Origin: Mycolicibacterium mageritense
GTDB taxonomy: Bacteria; Actinomycetota; Actinomycetes; Mycobacteriales; Mycobacteriaceae
Assembly (NCBI RefSeq): GCF_010727475.1
Contig: NZ_AP022567.1
Span: 2,294,001 to 2,358,000, forward strand
Length of the DNA stretch: 64,000 bases
Direction: 5' to 3'
Under the pieces are notes generated by a model. It was not told the origin of the DNA. It worked only from the letters and a program-made list of their open reading frames with translations, and did not search any database. Positions 25,099-34,174 of the stretch are shown one piece after another. The position numbers and the translations under genes were made by a program. The stretch's first letter is position 1, and every line of letters begins with the position of its first letter.

Positions 25099-26063
25099 TC
25101 GTCACCGTCACACCCAACCCGAGCCTGGACCGCACCGTCACGCTCGGCGCACAGCTGACCCGCGGTGCCGTGCAGCGCGTCGACTCCGTCACCATGGAGC
25201 CCGGAGGCAAGGGCATCAACGTGGCACGTGCGCTCACGCTGGCCGCCGTCGACGCGTTGGCCGTCCTGCCGTGCGCGTACGGCGATCCAATCCTCGGCGC
25301 ACTGCGCAGCCGCGGCGTACCGTGCACCACCGTGCCGATCACCGAACCCGTGCGCACCAATCTCGCGATCACCGAGTCCGACGGCACCACAACAAAACTC
25401 AACGAGCGCGGCGCGGCATTGGATCCGGCCGCACTCACGGCGCTGACCGACTGCGTGCTGGCCAAGGCCGAGTACGCGGACTGGGTCGTGCTGTGCGGAT
25501 CCCTTCCACCCGGCGTGCCCGACGACTGGTATGCCCGATTGGTGACGCGGTTGGCGCCCTTGGGCTGCCGCGTTGCGGTCGACACGTCGGAAGCACCGCT
25601 GGCCGCGCTGGCCGCCGGATTCGACATCGCGGCACCGGATCTCATCAAGCCCAACGCCGAGGAGCTCGCCGGCCTGGCCGGAGTGTCAGCTGCAGAGCTC
25701 GAAGACGCCGCGGCCCAAGGCGATCCGGCCCCGGTGGTCGCTGCCGCGTCGCAGCTCGTGGACCGCGGTGTCGGCAGCGTGCTCGCGACCCTCGGCGCAG
25801 CAGGCGCGGTGCTGGTCGATGCCGCCGGCGCGTGGCTCGCCAGCCCACCACCGATCGTGCCGCGCAGCACCGTCGGAGCCGGCGACGCCTCACTGGCAGG
25901 CTATCTGCGCGCCGCGGTCAGCGGTGCCCCACCGCCGCAGCGCCTCCGGATGGCCGTCGGATACGGCAGCGCCGCGGCCGCTCTACCCGGATCAGCCCTA
26001 CCGTCCCCCGCCCAACTCAACCTCGACGCCGTACGCATCAACGCCACGAAGGTACCGCTATGA
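25095..26063 (+). CDS. fruK: 1-phosphofructokinase
   Basis: FruK phosphorylates fructose 1-phosphate to fructose 1,6-bisphosphate, the step after PTS uptake. The 322-residue PfkB-family kinase starts MIVTVTPNPSLDRTV. It has GGKGINVARALTLAAVDALA for substrate binding and the C-terminal PfkB motif STVGAGDASLAGYLRA with the catalytic Asp. Both ends overlap their neighbours (ATGA with fruR and with fruA), indicating strict coupling. A small insertion rich in Ala follows ELAGLAG. Confidence 0.95.
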   Translation: MIVTVTPNPSLDRTVTLGAQLTRGAVQRVDSVTMEPGGKGINVARALTLAAVDALAVLPCAYGDPILGALRSRGVPCTTVPITEPVRTNLAITESDGTTTKLNERGAALDPAALTALTDCVLAKAEYADWVVLCGSLPPGVPDDWYARLVTRLAPLGCRVAVDTSEAPLAALAAGFDIAAPDLIKPNAEELAGLAGVSAAELEDAAAQGDPAPVVAAASQLVDRGVGSVLATLGAAGAVLVDAAGAWLASPPPIVPRSTVGAGDASLAGYLRAAVSGAPPPQRLRMAVGYGSAAAALPGSALPSPAQLNLDAVRINATKVPL

Positions 26064-28060
26064 ACCAGCCAATCATCACCACCGAACTCGTCCTGCTCGA
26101 CGTCAACGTCGACGGTGACAAGGAAGCCGTCATCGGCCGGCTCGCCGGAGCGCTCGCGTCAGCGGGCCGGTCATCCGACGCCGCCGGTCTGATCGGCGCA
26201 GCCATGACGCGGGAAGGCCAGTCCGCCACCGGTTTACCCGGTGGGATCGCCATCCCGCACTGCCGTTCACCCTATGTCGACGCGCCGACCATCGGTTTCG
26301 CGCGCCTGGCACCCGGCGTGGACTTCGGTGCCCCCGACGGACCCGCCGACCTGGTGTTCCTCATCGCCGCACCGGAATCCGGCGGCGCCGAACACATGAA
26401 GCTGCTGTCGAGCCTGGCCCGCGCGCTCGTGCGCAAAGAGTTCGTCGCGTCACTGCGCGATGCCTCGTCGGCCGACGAGGTGGTGGAACTGGTGGAAGGA
26501 GTGGTGAACCCGGCACCCGCAGCCGCTCCTACCACCCCGGCGGAAGCACCAGCCAAGGCCACGTCGATCGTGGCGATCACGGCCTGCCCCACCGGAATTG
26601 CCCACACCTACATGGCGGCCGATTCCCTCAAGCTGGCCGCCGAACGTGCCGGCGTGACGTTCACCGTCGAGACCCAGGGATCGTCGGGCAGCACCCCACT
26701 CGCGGCTCAGACGATCGCCGATGCCGATGCCGTCATCTTCGCCACCGACGTCGGTGTCAAGGACAAGCAGCGCTTCGCCGGCAAGCCCGTCATCGAATCC
26801 GGTGTCAAACGCGCCATCAACGAACCCGACAAGATGATCGCCGAAGCCGTCTCCGCGGCGAAGGATCCCGCCGCCGCGCGGGTCACCGGAGACGCGGCCG
26901 CCGCGGCCGCGCCGTCCTCGGCCGGTGGTCTCGGCTGGGGCACCCGGCTGCGGCAGATCCTGCTCACGGGCGTCAGCTACATGATCCCGTTCGTCGCGGC
27001 CGGTGGCCTGCTCATCGCGCTCGGCTTCCTGCTGGCCGGGTACGACATCGGCAATTCGCCCGAGGGACAGACTGATCCGCTCGGCTACATCATCGCGACA
27101 TCCAACTCACTGACCAACCTGCCCGACGGCGGACTCCTCCAGTACCTCGGTGCGGTGTTGTTTACCATCGGCAAGCTCGCGTTCAGTTTCCTCGTGCCCG
27201 CCCTCGCCGGCTACATAGCCTTCGCAATCGCCGACAGGCCCGGTATCGCACCAGGTTTCACGGCGGGCGCGGTCGCGGTGTTCGTCGGGGCCGGCTTCAT
27301 CGGCGGTATCGTCGGTGGCCTGGTGGCCGGGTTTGCGGCGCTGTGGATCGCCTCGATCAAGGTGCCGCAGTGGGCGCGTGGACTCATGCCCGTCGTCGTG
27401 ATCCCGCTGTGCGCCTCACTGATCGTCGGCCTCGCGATGTTCCTGCTGCTCGGCCGCCCGCTCGCGAGCCTCACCACGGCGCTGACCAACTGGCTCGGTG
27501 GGATGAGCGGCAGCTCGGTCATCCTGCTCGGAATCATCTTGGGCCTGATGATGTGCTTCGACCTCGGCGGGCCGGTCAACAAGGCCGCCTACGCATTCGC
27601 GGCCGCAGGCCTCAACGTCTCCGACCCCGCGTCGCTGCGAATCATGGCCGCGGTCATGGCCGCCGGCATGGTGCCGCCGCTGGCCATGGCGCTCGCATCC
27701 GCGGTCCGACCCGGCCTGTTCACCGAGCCCGAGCGGGAAAACGGCCGCGCCGCATGGCTGCTCGGGGCGTCGTTCATCTCCGAAGGCGCCATCCCGTTCG
27801 CCGCGGCCGACCCGCTGCGCGTGATTCCCTCGATGATGTGCGGCGGCGCCGTGACCGGAGCGCTGATCATGGCTTTCGACGTCACCCTCAAAGCACCCCA
27901 CGGCGGCATCTTCGTCTTCTTCGCCATCGGCAACCTGCTGTGGTTCCTGGTCGCCCTGGTCGCAGGGACCGTCGTCGGAGCCGTCGCCGTCGTCGCGGCC
28001 AAGCAGTTCGCCAAGCCTGCCGTATCCACCCGGGACGCCCCGGAACTGGTCACCACGTAG
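26060..28060 (+). CDS. fruA: Fructose-specific PTS permease, EIIABC
   Basis: FruA imports fructose and phosphorylates it to fructose 1-phosphate. The 666-residue protein has, in order, EIIA (about 1-150; active His67 in GIAIPHCRS), EIIB (about 170-270; active Cys176 in ITACPTGIAHTYMAADSLK) and EIIC (about 295-650; about eight membrane segments, with FDLGGPVNKAAYAFA). The linkers are Ala/Pro-rich. ATG 26060 overlaps the fruK stop. It receives phosphate from ptsH, 53 bases downstream, and enzyme I, encoded divergently. Confidence 0.96.
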   Translation: MNQPIITTELVLLDVNVDGDKEAVIGRLAGALASAGRSSDAAGLIGAAMTREGQSATGLPGGIAIPHCRSPYVDAPTIGFARLAPGVDFGAPDGPADLVFLIAAPESGGAEHMKLLSSLARALVRKEFVASLRDASSADEVVELVEGVVNPAPAAAPTTPAEAPAKATSIVAITACPTGIAHTYMAADSLKLAAERAGVTFTVETQGSSGSTPLAAQTIADADAVIFATDVGVKDKQRFAGKPVIESGVKRAINEPDKMIAEAVSAAKDPAAARVTGDAAAAAAPSSAGGLGWGTRLRQILLTGVSYMIPFVAAGGLLIALGFLLAGYDIGNSPEGQTDPLGYIIATSNSLTNLPDGGLLQYLGAVLFTIGKLAFSFLVPALAGYIAFAIADRPGIAPGFTAGAVAVFVGAGFIGGIVGGLVAGFAALWIASIKVPQWARGLMPVVVIPLCASLIVGLAMFLLLGRPLASLTTALTNWLGGMSGSSVILLGIILGLMMCFDLGGPVNKAAYAFAAAGLNVSDPASLRIMAAVMAAGMVPPLAMALASAVRPGLFTEPERENGRAAWLLGASFISEGAIPFAAADPLRVIPSMMCGGAVTGALIMAFDVTLKAPHGGIFVFFAIGNLLWFLVALVAGTVVGAVAVVAAKQFAKPAVSTRDAPELVTT

Positions 28061-28113
28061 TTCAATCGCAAGTCAAACCCGCCAAATAGGTTCCCACCCA
28101 AAGGAGAAAAGAA

Positions 28114-28371
28114 ATGCCCAGCAAGACCGTCATCGTCGGCTCCGCCATCGGCCTGCACGCCCGCCCCGCCGCCGTCATCGCCGAGGCCGTCGTCAACGCC
28201 GGCGTCCCCGTGACCCTCTCGGTCGACGGCGGCGAACCCGTCGACGCCGGCTCCGCCCTGATGATCATGACCCTCGGCGCAGGCAACGGAGCAGAAGTCA
28301 CCGTCACCTCCGACGACGACACCGCTCTTGCCACCGTTGCGGGGCTGGTGGAGCAGGATTTGGACGCGTAG
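28114..28371 (+). CDS. ptsH: PTS phosphocarrier protein HPr
   Basis: HPr carries phosphate from enzyme I to FruA. The 85-residue protein starts at ATG 28114 behind AAAGGAGAA. The active site is GLHARPAA with His15, and the serine-site region is DAGSALMIM. It is the last gene of the fru operon and is followed by a hairpin. Its last 63 bases (28309-28371) recur in inverted orientation, about 92% identical, at 40925-40987 beyond the mycP1 block. That makes this 3' end one border of a rearranged region. Confidence 0.95.
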   Translation: MPSKTVIVGSAIGLHARPAAVIAEAVVNAGVPVTLSVDGGEPVDAGSALMIMTLGAGNGAEVTVTSDDDTALATVAGLVEQDLDA

Positions 28372-28383
28372 GTCGTCAACTCG

Positions 28384-28417
28384 ACTCGCACTTGTTCACG
28401 CGTGGGCAAGTGCGAGT
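28384..28417 (+). terminator. Hairpin terminator of the fru operon
   Basis: A perfect 11-base stem ACTCGCACTTG / CAAGTGCGAGT with a 12-base loop lies 12 bases after the ptsH stop. The T-rich tail is weak (TGGTGTTTGG). Confidence 0.72.
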
Positions 28418-28762
28418 TGGTGTTTGGTGTCAGTCGGGGATTAGTTTCGATGGTTTCCTGCGGCAATCGCCTCGAGATTTCGAGCAAAAGATCAACGACC
28501 GCACGCGGGAACTCGCGCTACGGCCAGCCCAAGGAGTCACATGGCCGCCCGGAACCGTTCGCGCTATTTTCCTCGCTACCAAGAAACGGCTACGAGGATC
28601 CCGCCTTAACAACCAGCTTCGTCACCAGCCCTGTCCGAAGGCAAACCCCGAGATCACTTGTTGCGCTACTTCGACGACCCAGCAGCTTTCAAGCGCCTGT
28701 GGAATCTAGACGTCGAGATCACAGCGCAATACACCCGCGGCGAAGCACCAACTGAGCGGCAA
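28418..28762. other. Non-coding or decayed region between ptsH and the lipoprotein gene
   Basis: No convincing intact gene is present. A short + strand frame around 28640-28790 reads RYFDDPAAFKRLWNLDVEIT and then AQYTRGEAPTERQLRVLAW, which looks protein-like but has stops close by and no start signal. It overlaps the 3' end of the lipoprotein gene. It may be a remnant of a larger gene that I cannot name. Confidence 0.45.
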
Positions 28763-29677
28763 CTACGGGTTCTGGCTTGGCCATCCAGGCTCAGCTGGCT
28801 CTGCCGGTGGCGGCGAGTCGACCACACTAGTGAGGATCTTTGCTCGCTCGGTGACGTTGTGCGGCATCGTGTCCCTGCACTGCTGCAACCGTTGGACATA
28901 GTCTGGGTCTTGCGGCGAGTGGGTGACATTGGACAAAGACCCCCAGTAGTTGTCGGATGAAGCACCCTCTATCCGCCAGGATCCGAAGACATCGCCGACT
29001 GGTGCAGGATTCGCCCCTACTTGTGGTTGCTTACTTCCGGTCGCACTGTCGCTGTTTTTGAACTCAATTCGCCAGAGTTTGACTGTGTACCGTTCGCGCC
29101 GTTCGACATCCGAACCTCCACTGACGAGATAGTCCGCGACGGATGAGTACTTGCCCGGTTGGCCTATCGCGGGATGAAAGACATTGTAGATCCCATCGCA
29201 TACATAGGTTAGGTAGCCGTCCTCCAGTGGTGACAGCTCGATGACATGAAAATATTCGTTTCCGAAAAAAGGCCCGTCGCCGAAATTGATGGAGTCGTCA
29301 ATAGCGGGCCGGATCCATTTCAATTGGAAAGGGAGTTTCTCCCAATCGAGATATCCGTTAACGCGGTCTTGACGATCAGGTATTGCCGGAATAGCGCGCT
29401 CGAATCCAGGGTAAGTATTGTTGATCGATTTTGTCATTAGTCCAACGCGGTATGACTCAAGATACGCGCGTACTGGGATCGCCGGGCCTGTGAGTAGGTC
29501 GATGCCTGGTTCGGCTGTCCATCGAAAACGAAACCCATTCAGCTCAGGCGGCCAGTTCGGGAACATCGTCGTCGGTACCGCGCGCTCGGAAGGTGGATCT
29601 TCGCGATCGATACAAGCAGTCAATGCGCAGAAAACTGCCATGATTGCAAGGCAAGCCTTTATTGTCATCTTATTCAC
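28763..29677 (-). CDS. Lipoprotein of the EspE-cassette family (orphan copy)
   Basis: This predicted lipoprotein of about 304 residues starts at GTG 29677 behind AGGA. It has the signal VNKMTIKACLAIMAVF and lipobox LTAC, with the lipidated Cys at about residue 21. The mature part shares PNWPPELNGFRFRWTAEPGI, GPAIPVRAYLES, YPGF and VGDVFGSWRIEGAS with two other lipoproteins in this window (30597-31466 and 40123-40905). It lies directly downstream of a broken C-terminal module, mirroring the toxin-lipoprotein order of the intact cassettes. It could be an immunity protein kept without its partner, or a surface receptor. The family has no function I know of. Base composition is visibly AT-rich for this genome. 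Confidence 0.82.
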   Translation of the reverse strand: MNKMTIKACLAIMAVFCALTACIDREDPPSERAVPTTMFPNWPPELNGFRFRWTAEPGIDLLTGPAIPVRAYLESYRVGLMTKSINNTYPGFERAIPAIPDRQDRVNGYLDWEKLPFQLKWIRPAIDDSINFGDGPFFGNEYFHVIELSPLEDGYLTYVCDGIYNVFHPAIGQPGKYSSVADYLVSGGSDVERRERYTVKLWRIEFKNSDSATGSKQPQVGANPAPVGDVFGSWRIEGASSDNYWGSLSNVTHSPQDPDYVQRLQQCRDTMPHNVTERAKILTSVVDSPPPAEPAEPGWPSQNP

Positions 29678-29690
29678 CGATCGTATCCTG

Positions 29691-30478
29691 TCACGAATCA
29701 CCGAATTTCGGTGGATCATGCGGAAGGGTCGACTGGTATGCCTGGTATGCGGTGTTCAAGTTTCCTACAACCTTTTCACCGAGGTAGGTATTGATGGAAT
29801 TTCGTATCTCCGGATTGTCCTTGAAATCACCGTAAGATGGGAATCCGTTCGGAAACAAATTAGTGTTACCGTACTCTTTAGCGAAAAGCTGTTGGACGAT
29901 ACTGTACGAAGTGGCGTCGGAGCTAATGACTGGAATATGCTGTTCAATACCTGGTGTCGGTTCCTCTCCAACGAACATATCTTTGAGCAGCTCGCTACCA
30001 CCCGGAACCTGACCGAATCCGTTGAGTATCTCGTCTACGCCCGGAACTATAGAGCCAGCCTCGCTTATTGCATCAAACGCTGCGCCTTTTTCGTCCCAAA
30101 TTTCCTTAGCCTGAGCGTAGTCAAGAGCGCCTTGTTGCGAGTGGGCCATTGCCGAGGCGACGGCATCGAGTCCTTGAAGCTTGCTCGCCGCCTTTAGAGC
30201 TTCGACAGTCGATGCCAGCGTCACCAAGTGATAGCGGGAGGTTCCGAAACACAGCGGTGTAAGGAGAGGCGTTCCGGATATAGGAGCCGTCATAGCCGTC
30301 GGCATATTCCGCGGGCTCTCCCATGCCGACCCCAGTAGCTGTTAGCCCCCACATCAACACTCGACAACCCGTCCTGTAGGCGTTGCCCAGCATCGTGTAG
30401 ACGTGCAGCAGCCGAATGCAATTCCAACACTCGAACTTCTACTGAATCGCCCAACCGATGCCCCCGCTCGCAGCGCAC
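29691..30478 (-). pseudogene. Broken orphan module: ESPC-like N-terminus plus EspE-like C-terminal domain
   Basis: The right end (30290-30478) encodes VEVRVLELHSAAARLHDAGQ and RLQDGLSSVD, resembling the start of ESPC-family ESX-1 secretion-associated proteins, then hits a stop. The downstream part (29691 to about 30250) is in another frame. It encodes STVEALKAASKLQGL, then SIVPGVDEILNGFGQVPGGS and a tail YLGEKVVGNLNTAYQAYQ. That tail resembles the C-terminus of the large protein at 31469-33778 (ENYLGKFGDPV, YNTAYRDAL). At least one frameshift, probably two, separates them. This is an orphan C-terminal module with its own lipoprotein gene 13 bases downstream. A shorter intact gene starting within 30121-30305 cannot be excluded. 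Confidence 0.62.
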
Positions 30479-30596
30479 GTGATCGAGTGACCACTGGTCA
30501 TGTTTCCCGATGAGAAATGTGATGCGCAGCGGCTTTGCATTCTTTAAGTTCGCTGAACTGCGATCGAACCGCCGCCAGCCTGGTCTTATCGACAAC

Positions 30597-31466
30597 TCAC
30601 ACTTCCGGCCACCCCGGGATCGGATCGCCGTGCGCAGGCGGGTTGTCCTGAAATCCGCTATACATCGATTTTCGAACCGCTGCGTCGTCTGGCATGTGAT
30701 CAAAACACTGCTGCTGCAGATCGGGAGTTGCGATTGGCACAGCATCGCCCAGCGGCCCCCATAAATTGGTGCTAGCAGCGGTGACGAGCCACGAACCAAA
30801 GACGTCGACAGACGGCGCGGGGAGGGAACCCCGTTGCGAACCCAATTTTGGTTCCGAACGACTGTCTTGATCGGTGAGTTCCACCCTTCGGACAGTCACA
30901 CTTTCCCTATCTCCATACTGAACGTGGCCTGTCGCCGGAACCGTTATTATTGAACGATATTTCCCAGGTGGCGTGTCATCTCGGCGAAACGTTGCGTATT
31001 CTCCTTCACAGACGATCGCGCTATACGTTCGCCCGCTCCGCTTCAGACTCAGCAGGTAAGAAGGCTGGTACCCGAAGAAGTCGGGAGCGCTATCGTCTCC
31101 GTGATTCGAATCATAGTCCGATGGAATCGGATTCGGCCGAATGTTGGAATGCTGGACCAACACACCGGGGCCCTCGGGGACATTTTCAGGCGTAGCATGC
31201 AGGAACCCAGGATAAGCGGCATCGATGTTTCTGGACAGAAAGCCGAGACGAAAGGATTCGACATAAGCGCGAATCGCAACCGCGGGACTACTGGTGAGAT
31301 CGATTCCTGGGGCGGCATACCAGTGGAACCTGAAACTATCAAACTCCCGCGGCCAGTTCGGAAACTCTAAAGAACTTCCCCGAGGGGCGTCCTGCGGACT
31401 GCACGAGCAGACAGCCAGACAAACCACAAGGGCCAACTTGCGAGCACATTCTTTCCAGTTCACCAT
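30597..31466 (-). CDS. Lipoprotein paired with EspE-like protein B
   Basis: This 289-residue predicted lipoprotein starts at ATG 31466, two bases after the stop of the large EspE-like gene. The signal peptide is MVNWKECARKLALVVCLAV, with the lipobox AVCSC near residue 22. The mature domain carries the shared family blocks FPNWPREFDSFRFHWYAAPG, PAVAIRAYVES, YPGF and VDVFGSWLVTAAS, and ends in the shared PGWPEV. Tight coupling to the secreted partner suggests a matched pair: immunity or anchoring protein with effector. No known function. The family is represented three times within 12 kb. Confidence 0.85.
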   Translation of the reverse strand: MVNWKECARKLALVVCLAVCSCSPQDAPRGSSLEFPNWPREFDSFRFHWYAAPGIDLTSSPAVAIRAYVESFRLGFLSRNIDAAYPGFLHATPENVPEGPGVLVQHSNIRPNPIPSDYDSNHGDDSAPDFFGYQPSYLLSLKRSGRTYSAIVCEGEYATFRRDDTPPGKYRSIITVPATGHVQYGDRESVTVRRVELTDQDSRSEPKLGSQRGSLPAPSVDVFGSWLVTAASTNLWGPLGDAVPIATPDLQQQCFDHMPDDAAVRKSMYSGFQDNPPAHGDPIPGWPEV

Positions 31467-31468
31467 TG

Positions 31469-33778
31469 CTACTTGTCCGCTGTCGGCGCTAGCGCGTCTC
31501 GGTATGCGGTATTGTAGGCACCGATCGGACCGGTAACTGGATCTCCGAATTTTCCGAGATAGTTCTCCAGGGCGGCCTTATAATTGTTATACTCGGTAGA
31601 CCCCACGTTTTGAGGAATATCTAAGCCGTTTCGATGGTCGACATCGAAAGCTGCGAGGTAGGCCATCCCTTCCGGCGGACCCAAGCCAGCTCTCATGAAC
31701 GTATCAGCCAGCATTGTCTGCATAGCTATCGAACTCCGCGTTGGAACGTTCTCCGGAGGCTGGTTAAACTCAAAACTAGAAATAAACTCTTTAAACGCAG
31801 GTGACGCCATCCCGATAACATTCCCCGGTGCGCCCGGTAGCGAACCGAGCGAATCGAGCGTCCCATTAATTATCGACGACACGCGCTCACTGGCTGCTAC
31901 CTTATCGTGGATCACGTCGTTGCTAGCAGAGACGAGAGCGTTCTCGGTCATTCCTTTCAGCTTTCCCGCGCTCTCGAGTGCAGTGCGATGCTCAGGATAT
32001 TCTGGATTTTCGACCAAAGAGCTCGCGTATTCATTTATATATGAGTTCTGCAGTTCCATTGATTTTCCATTTATGATCCGCGCAGCACTGTCATCGGTGT
32101 CCAATATGGTTAGAATATTGACAGTTTTGGGCGACTTTGCGTCGCCACGCTCGAAGTCATCGCCAAATCCAGTCGTAGGATTCAGCCCCAGACCGCGGGC
32201 CTCATCTAATGGGTAGCCAGTCATCTCATCCAAATATGGCGACATGGCCCTCGCTAAACTCTGGGTTAATTCCGGATTGACTTTCCCGAGCGGCTGATCT
32301 CCGCCGTTCATGTCGAGCAGCGGAGTCTTACTATCCCCCATATAGTTCGCGATAGCTCTGGCTGTCTCACCAGCACGTGAATTCGCCAGTGGATCAGCAG
32401 AATTGGCATCCTCTTTTATCCAGTCCGTCAGCGTTGATGCAGCTTTACCGTCGTCTTGCCAGGGATGCGTCAAAACATCCTCGATAAATCCTGGGTTTTT
32501 CGTGAACATGTCATGGTCAACAACCTTATCGCGTCCGGCAGTCTCGAATATCCGCTCCGCGACCGCGTCGCCACGGGTAGCCCCGTCTGTAGCCTCTAGA
32601 ATTTCCTGCCCGCGCGCCATTAGGCCTCGATCGATTTCGGAACCTTGCTGAAATTTCCGGTCGCCGTCTCCAACTATTGTCGACAGATCGACCAAGTCTT
32701 TCGCGCCCTGCGTATCTCCGAATGGAGTTGGGTGTCCTCTGGCAATTTCCATCCCTGACGGTGCATCTAAGTCGAGCTTCGCATTCAGGGCGCTCTGCAC
32801 GCTGTCGGGAAGAGCACCCCTATCACCCGGAAGAACGCCGTCATTGTGTATGACGCCTGGTGTAATCACCTCTGGCCCATCGCCATCATGCCTCGGGTAA
32901 GTCACGTCGGGATCACTCATGATCTGCATGGCATCGCCCAGGATGCCTTTGTGCGGTCCCAACTTGTCTCGGGCCTTATTCAAGTCCTCCATCGACATTG
33001 GTTTCATTTGAGCCTGCAGCTGGCCGACCAGTTCAGCCTGCAGCGGGCTTAGCGGGTGCGAAACACTTTTCGGGCCTAACTGGTCTTCATCGATGTTGTC
33101 CAGAAGATTGTCAACCTTCGCTGCGGCTTCTTGGTTGCCGTTGAGCGCGTCGTGGACTAGTCCCTCCATGTCTTCTGGCACGAGTTCGCTGTCGCTCTTG
33201 CGGTCCTGCCACGCTCCGAGCATGTCCGGTTTCTCACCAGGTTTCTCACCAGGCGTGTTTTCGCCTGGGTCGGGTTTCCCGTTGGCGATGGCGTCGTATC
33301 GGCCTTTCAGGCCCTGAACGCTTTGGCTGATCTCGGTCATCTTGTTGGTGGCCTCGGTGACTATGTTGCTCACCTGGCCGATGCCCTGATTAGCGATTGA
33401 CAAGAGTTTGCTGTTCCGATCCGTGGCGCTAGTGCCCGTTGGAATGGAATTGGCTGCGCTGTCGACCCAACTCTTGGTGTTCTCAAGGCTCTGCCGACCC
33501 TGCTTGACCACGTTCGAGGCGTTGGTGACCTCCGTGGCCATCTTCGTATCGAGTTCGGCCAGCTTGCCGTACACCCCGGCATGGTCTTTGTTCTTCGCCG
33601 CATATGCCTCCGATGCCGGCCCCTGCCACCGCCCATCCGGCGCCGCGGCCTCGACCCCGGCCTTCATCTGCATCAACTTCGAGCTGTTATCCAGGTTCGA
33701 CCCGTCCTGAGGAGTGCCCTGCCCGAACGTTTCCCGCGCGTCCGACCACGTCGAATAGAACGCATCCAACGCACCCAC
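31469..33778 (-). CDS. Large EspE-like ESX-1 secretion-associated protein B
   Basis: This 769-residue protein starts at GTG 33778 behind TTGGGGAGG. Residues 1-150 form the EspA/EspE-like helical export domain: MGALDAFYSTWSDARETFGQ, then the WxG turn GRWQGPASEAYAAKNK and YGKLAELD. A Pro/Gly linker follows near 185. The rest is a helical region related to mycobacterial proteins annotated as TPR-repeat region-containing. The C-terminus differs strongly from paralogue A at 37718-40126. The N-terminal DNA is GC-rich and nearly identical to A; the C-terminal DNA is clearly more AT-rich, as if the tail had been replaced. Likely exported by ESX-1; whether it is a toxin, a mating factor or structural is unknown. 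Confidence 0.85.
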   Translation of the reverse strand: MGALDAFYSTWSDARETFGQGTPQDGSNLDNSSKLMQMKAGVEAAAPDGRWQGPASEAYAAKNKDHAGVYGKLAELDTKMATEVTNASNVVKQGRQSLENTKSWVDSAANSIPTGTSATDRNSKLLSIANQGIGQVSNIVTEATNKMTEISQSVQGLKGRYDAIANGKPDPGENTPGEKPGEKPDMLGAWQDRKSDSELVPEDMEGLVHDALNGNQEAAAKVDNLLDNIDEDQLGPKSVSHPLSPLQAELVGQLQAQMKPMSMEDLNKARDKLGPHKGILGDAMQIMSDPDVTYPRHDGDGPEVITPGVIHNDGVLPGDRGALPDSVQSALNAKLDLDAPSGMEIARGHPTPFGDTQGAKDLVDLSTIVGDGDRKFQQGSEIDRGLMARGQEILEATDGATRGDAVAERIFETAGRDKVVDHDMFTKNPGFIEDVLTHPWQDDGKAASTLTDWIKEDANSADPLANSRAGETARAIANYMGDSKTPLLDMNGGDQPLGKVNPELTQSLARAMSPYLDEMTGYPLDEARGLGLNPTTGFGDDFERGDAKSPKTVNILTILDTDDSAARIINGKSMELQNSYINEYASSLVENPEYPEHRTALESAGKLKGMTENALVSASNDVIHDKVAASERVSSIINGTLDSLGSLPGAPGNVIGMASPAFKEFISSFEFNQPPENVPTRSSIAMQTMLADTFMRAGLGPPEGMAYLAAFDVDHRNGLDIPQNVGSTEYNNYKAALENYLGKFGDPVTGPIGAYNTAYRDALAPTADK

Positions 33779-33826
33779 AGACCAACCTCCCCAACACCAA
33801 CAGTTGCCTCTGAGTATCTCAGCAGC
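33535..33826 (-). repeat. Inverted duplicate of the EspE-like leader and 5' coding region (copy B)
   Basis: The promoter-proximal element (GCTGCTGAGATACT on the minus strand, 33813-33826), the ribosome-binding site and about 80 codons match 37667-37960 in inverted orientation. By eye the identity is high, with about 40 identical bases just after the start codon. The two arms enclose the mycP1-eccE1-espL block. Confidence 0.8.
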
Positions 33827-34174
33827 ACCAGTACCCACCACGCACGAAATCCAGGACGGCCGGTCAGTCGACAACATTCCGAGGCCTTCAGCGGTAGTGC
33901 ATAACGTTTCGATAACTGTTCACCCACGACTAGTCTCCGCTGGCTATCCCGTCGGAGCTTGACTCAGGTCAGCGGACCTCTGGCGCCCCGTGAGCCCGCT
34001 GTTGCACCAGGAAAGTGTCACCGCCGTCAGCGCCGCGCCCTTATGATTCACTGCGTGCAAACAGCCGGTCAGGCTGACACGAGTAGTCATGGTTCGGGAC
34101 AGGCAGCGCGTCGTTTGCTGAGTGTGCATCCACACACCGCAGCGCGACCGTGTGCCGAGGGGGGTGTGTAGGGC
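33827..34174. other. Intergenic region between EspE-like B and mycP1
   Basis: About 350 bases separate two divergent transcripts. It must contain the mycP1 promoter on the right and the upstream part of the EspE-like B promoter on the left. I see no gene, tRNA or clear repeat. The mycP1 GTG has only a weak GA-rich site (CCGAGGGGGG) about 16 bases upstream. Confidence 0.5.

Noticed and set aside
28640..28790. Possible transposase or endonuclease remnant
   Set aside because: The short protein-like frame has no start and no motif that I can match to a transposase or HNH nuclease; left as an unassigned remnant.
30290..30799. Single 169-codon frame linking the lipoprotein end to the ESPC-like fragment
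   Set aside because: Its first half overlaps the lipoprotein gene in another frame and is not protein-like; only the part after about 30478 resembles ESPC proteins.
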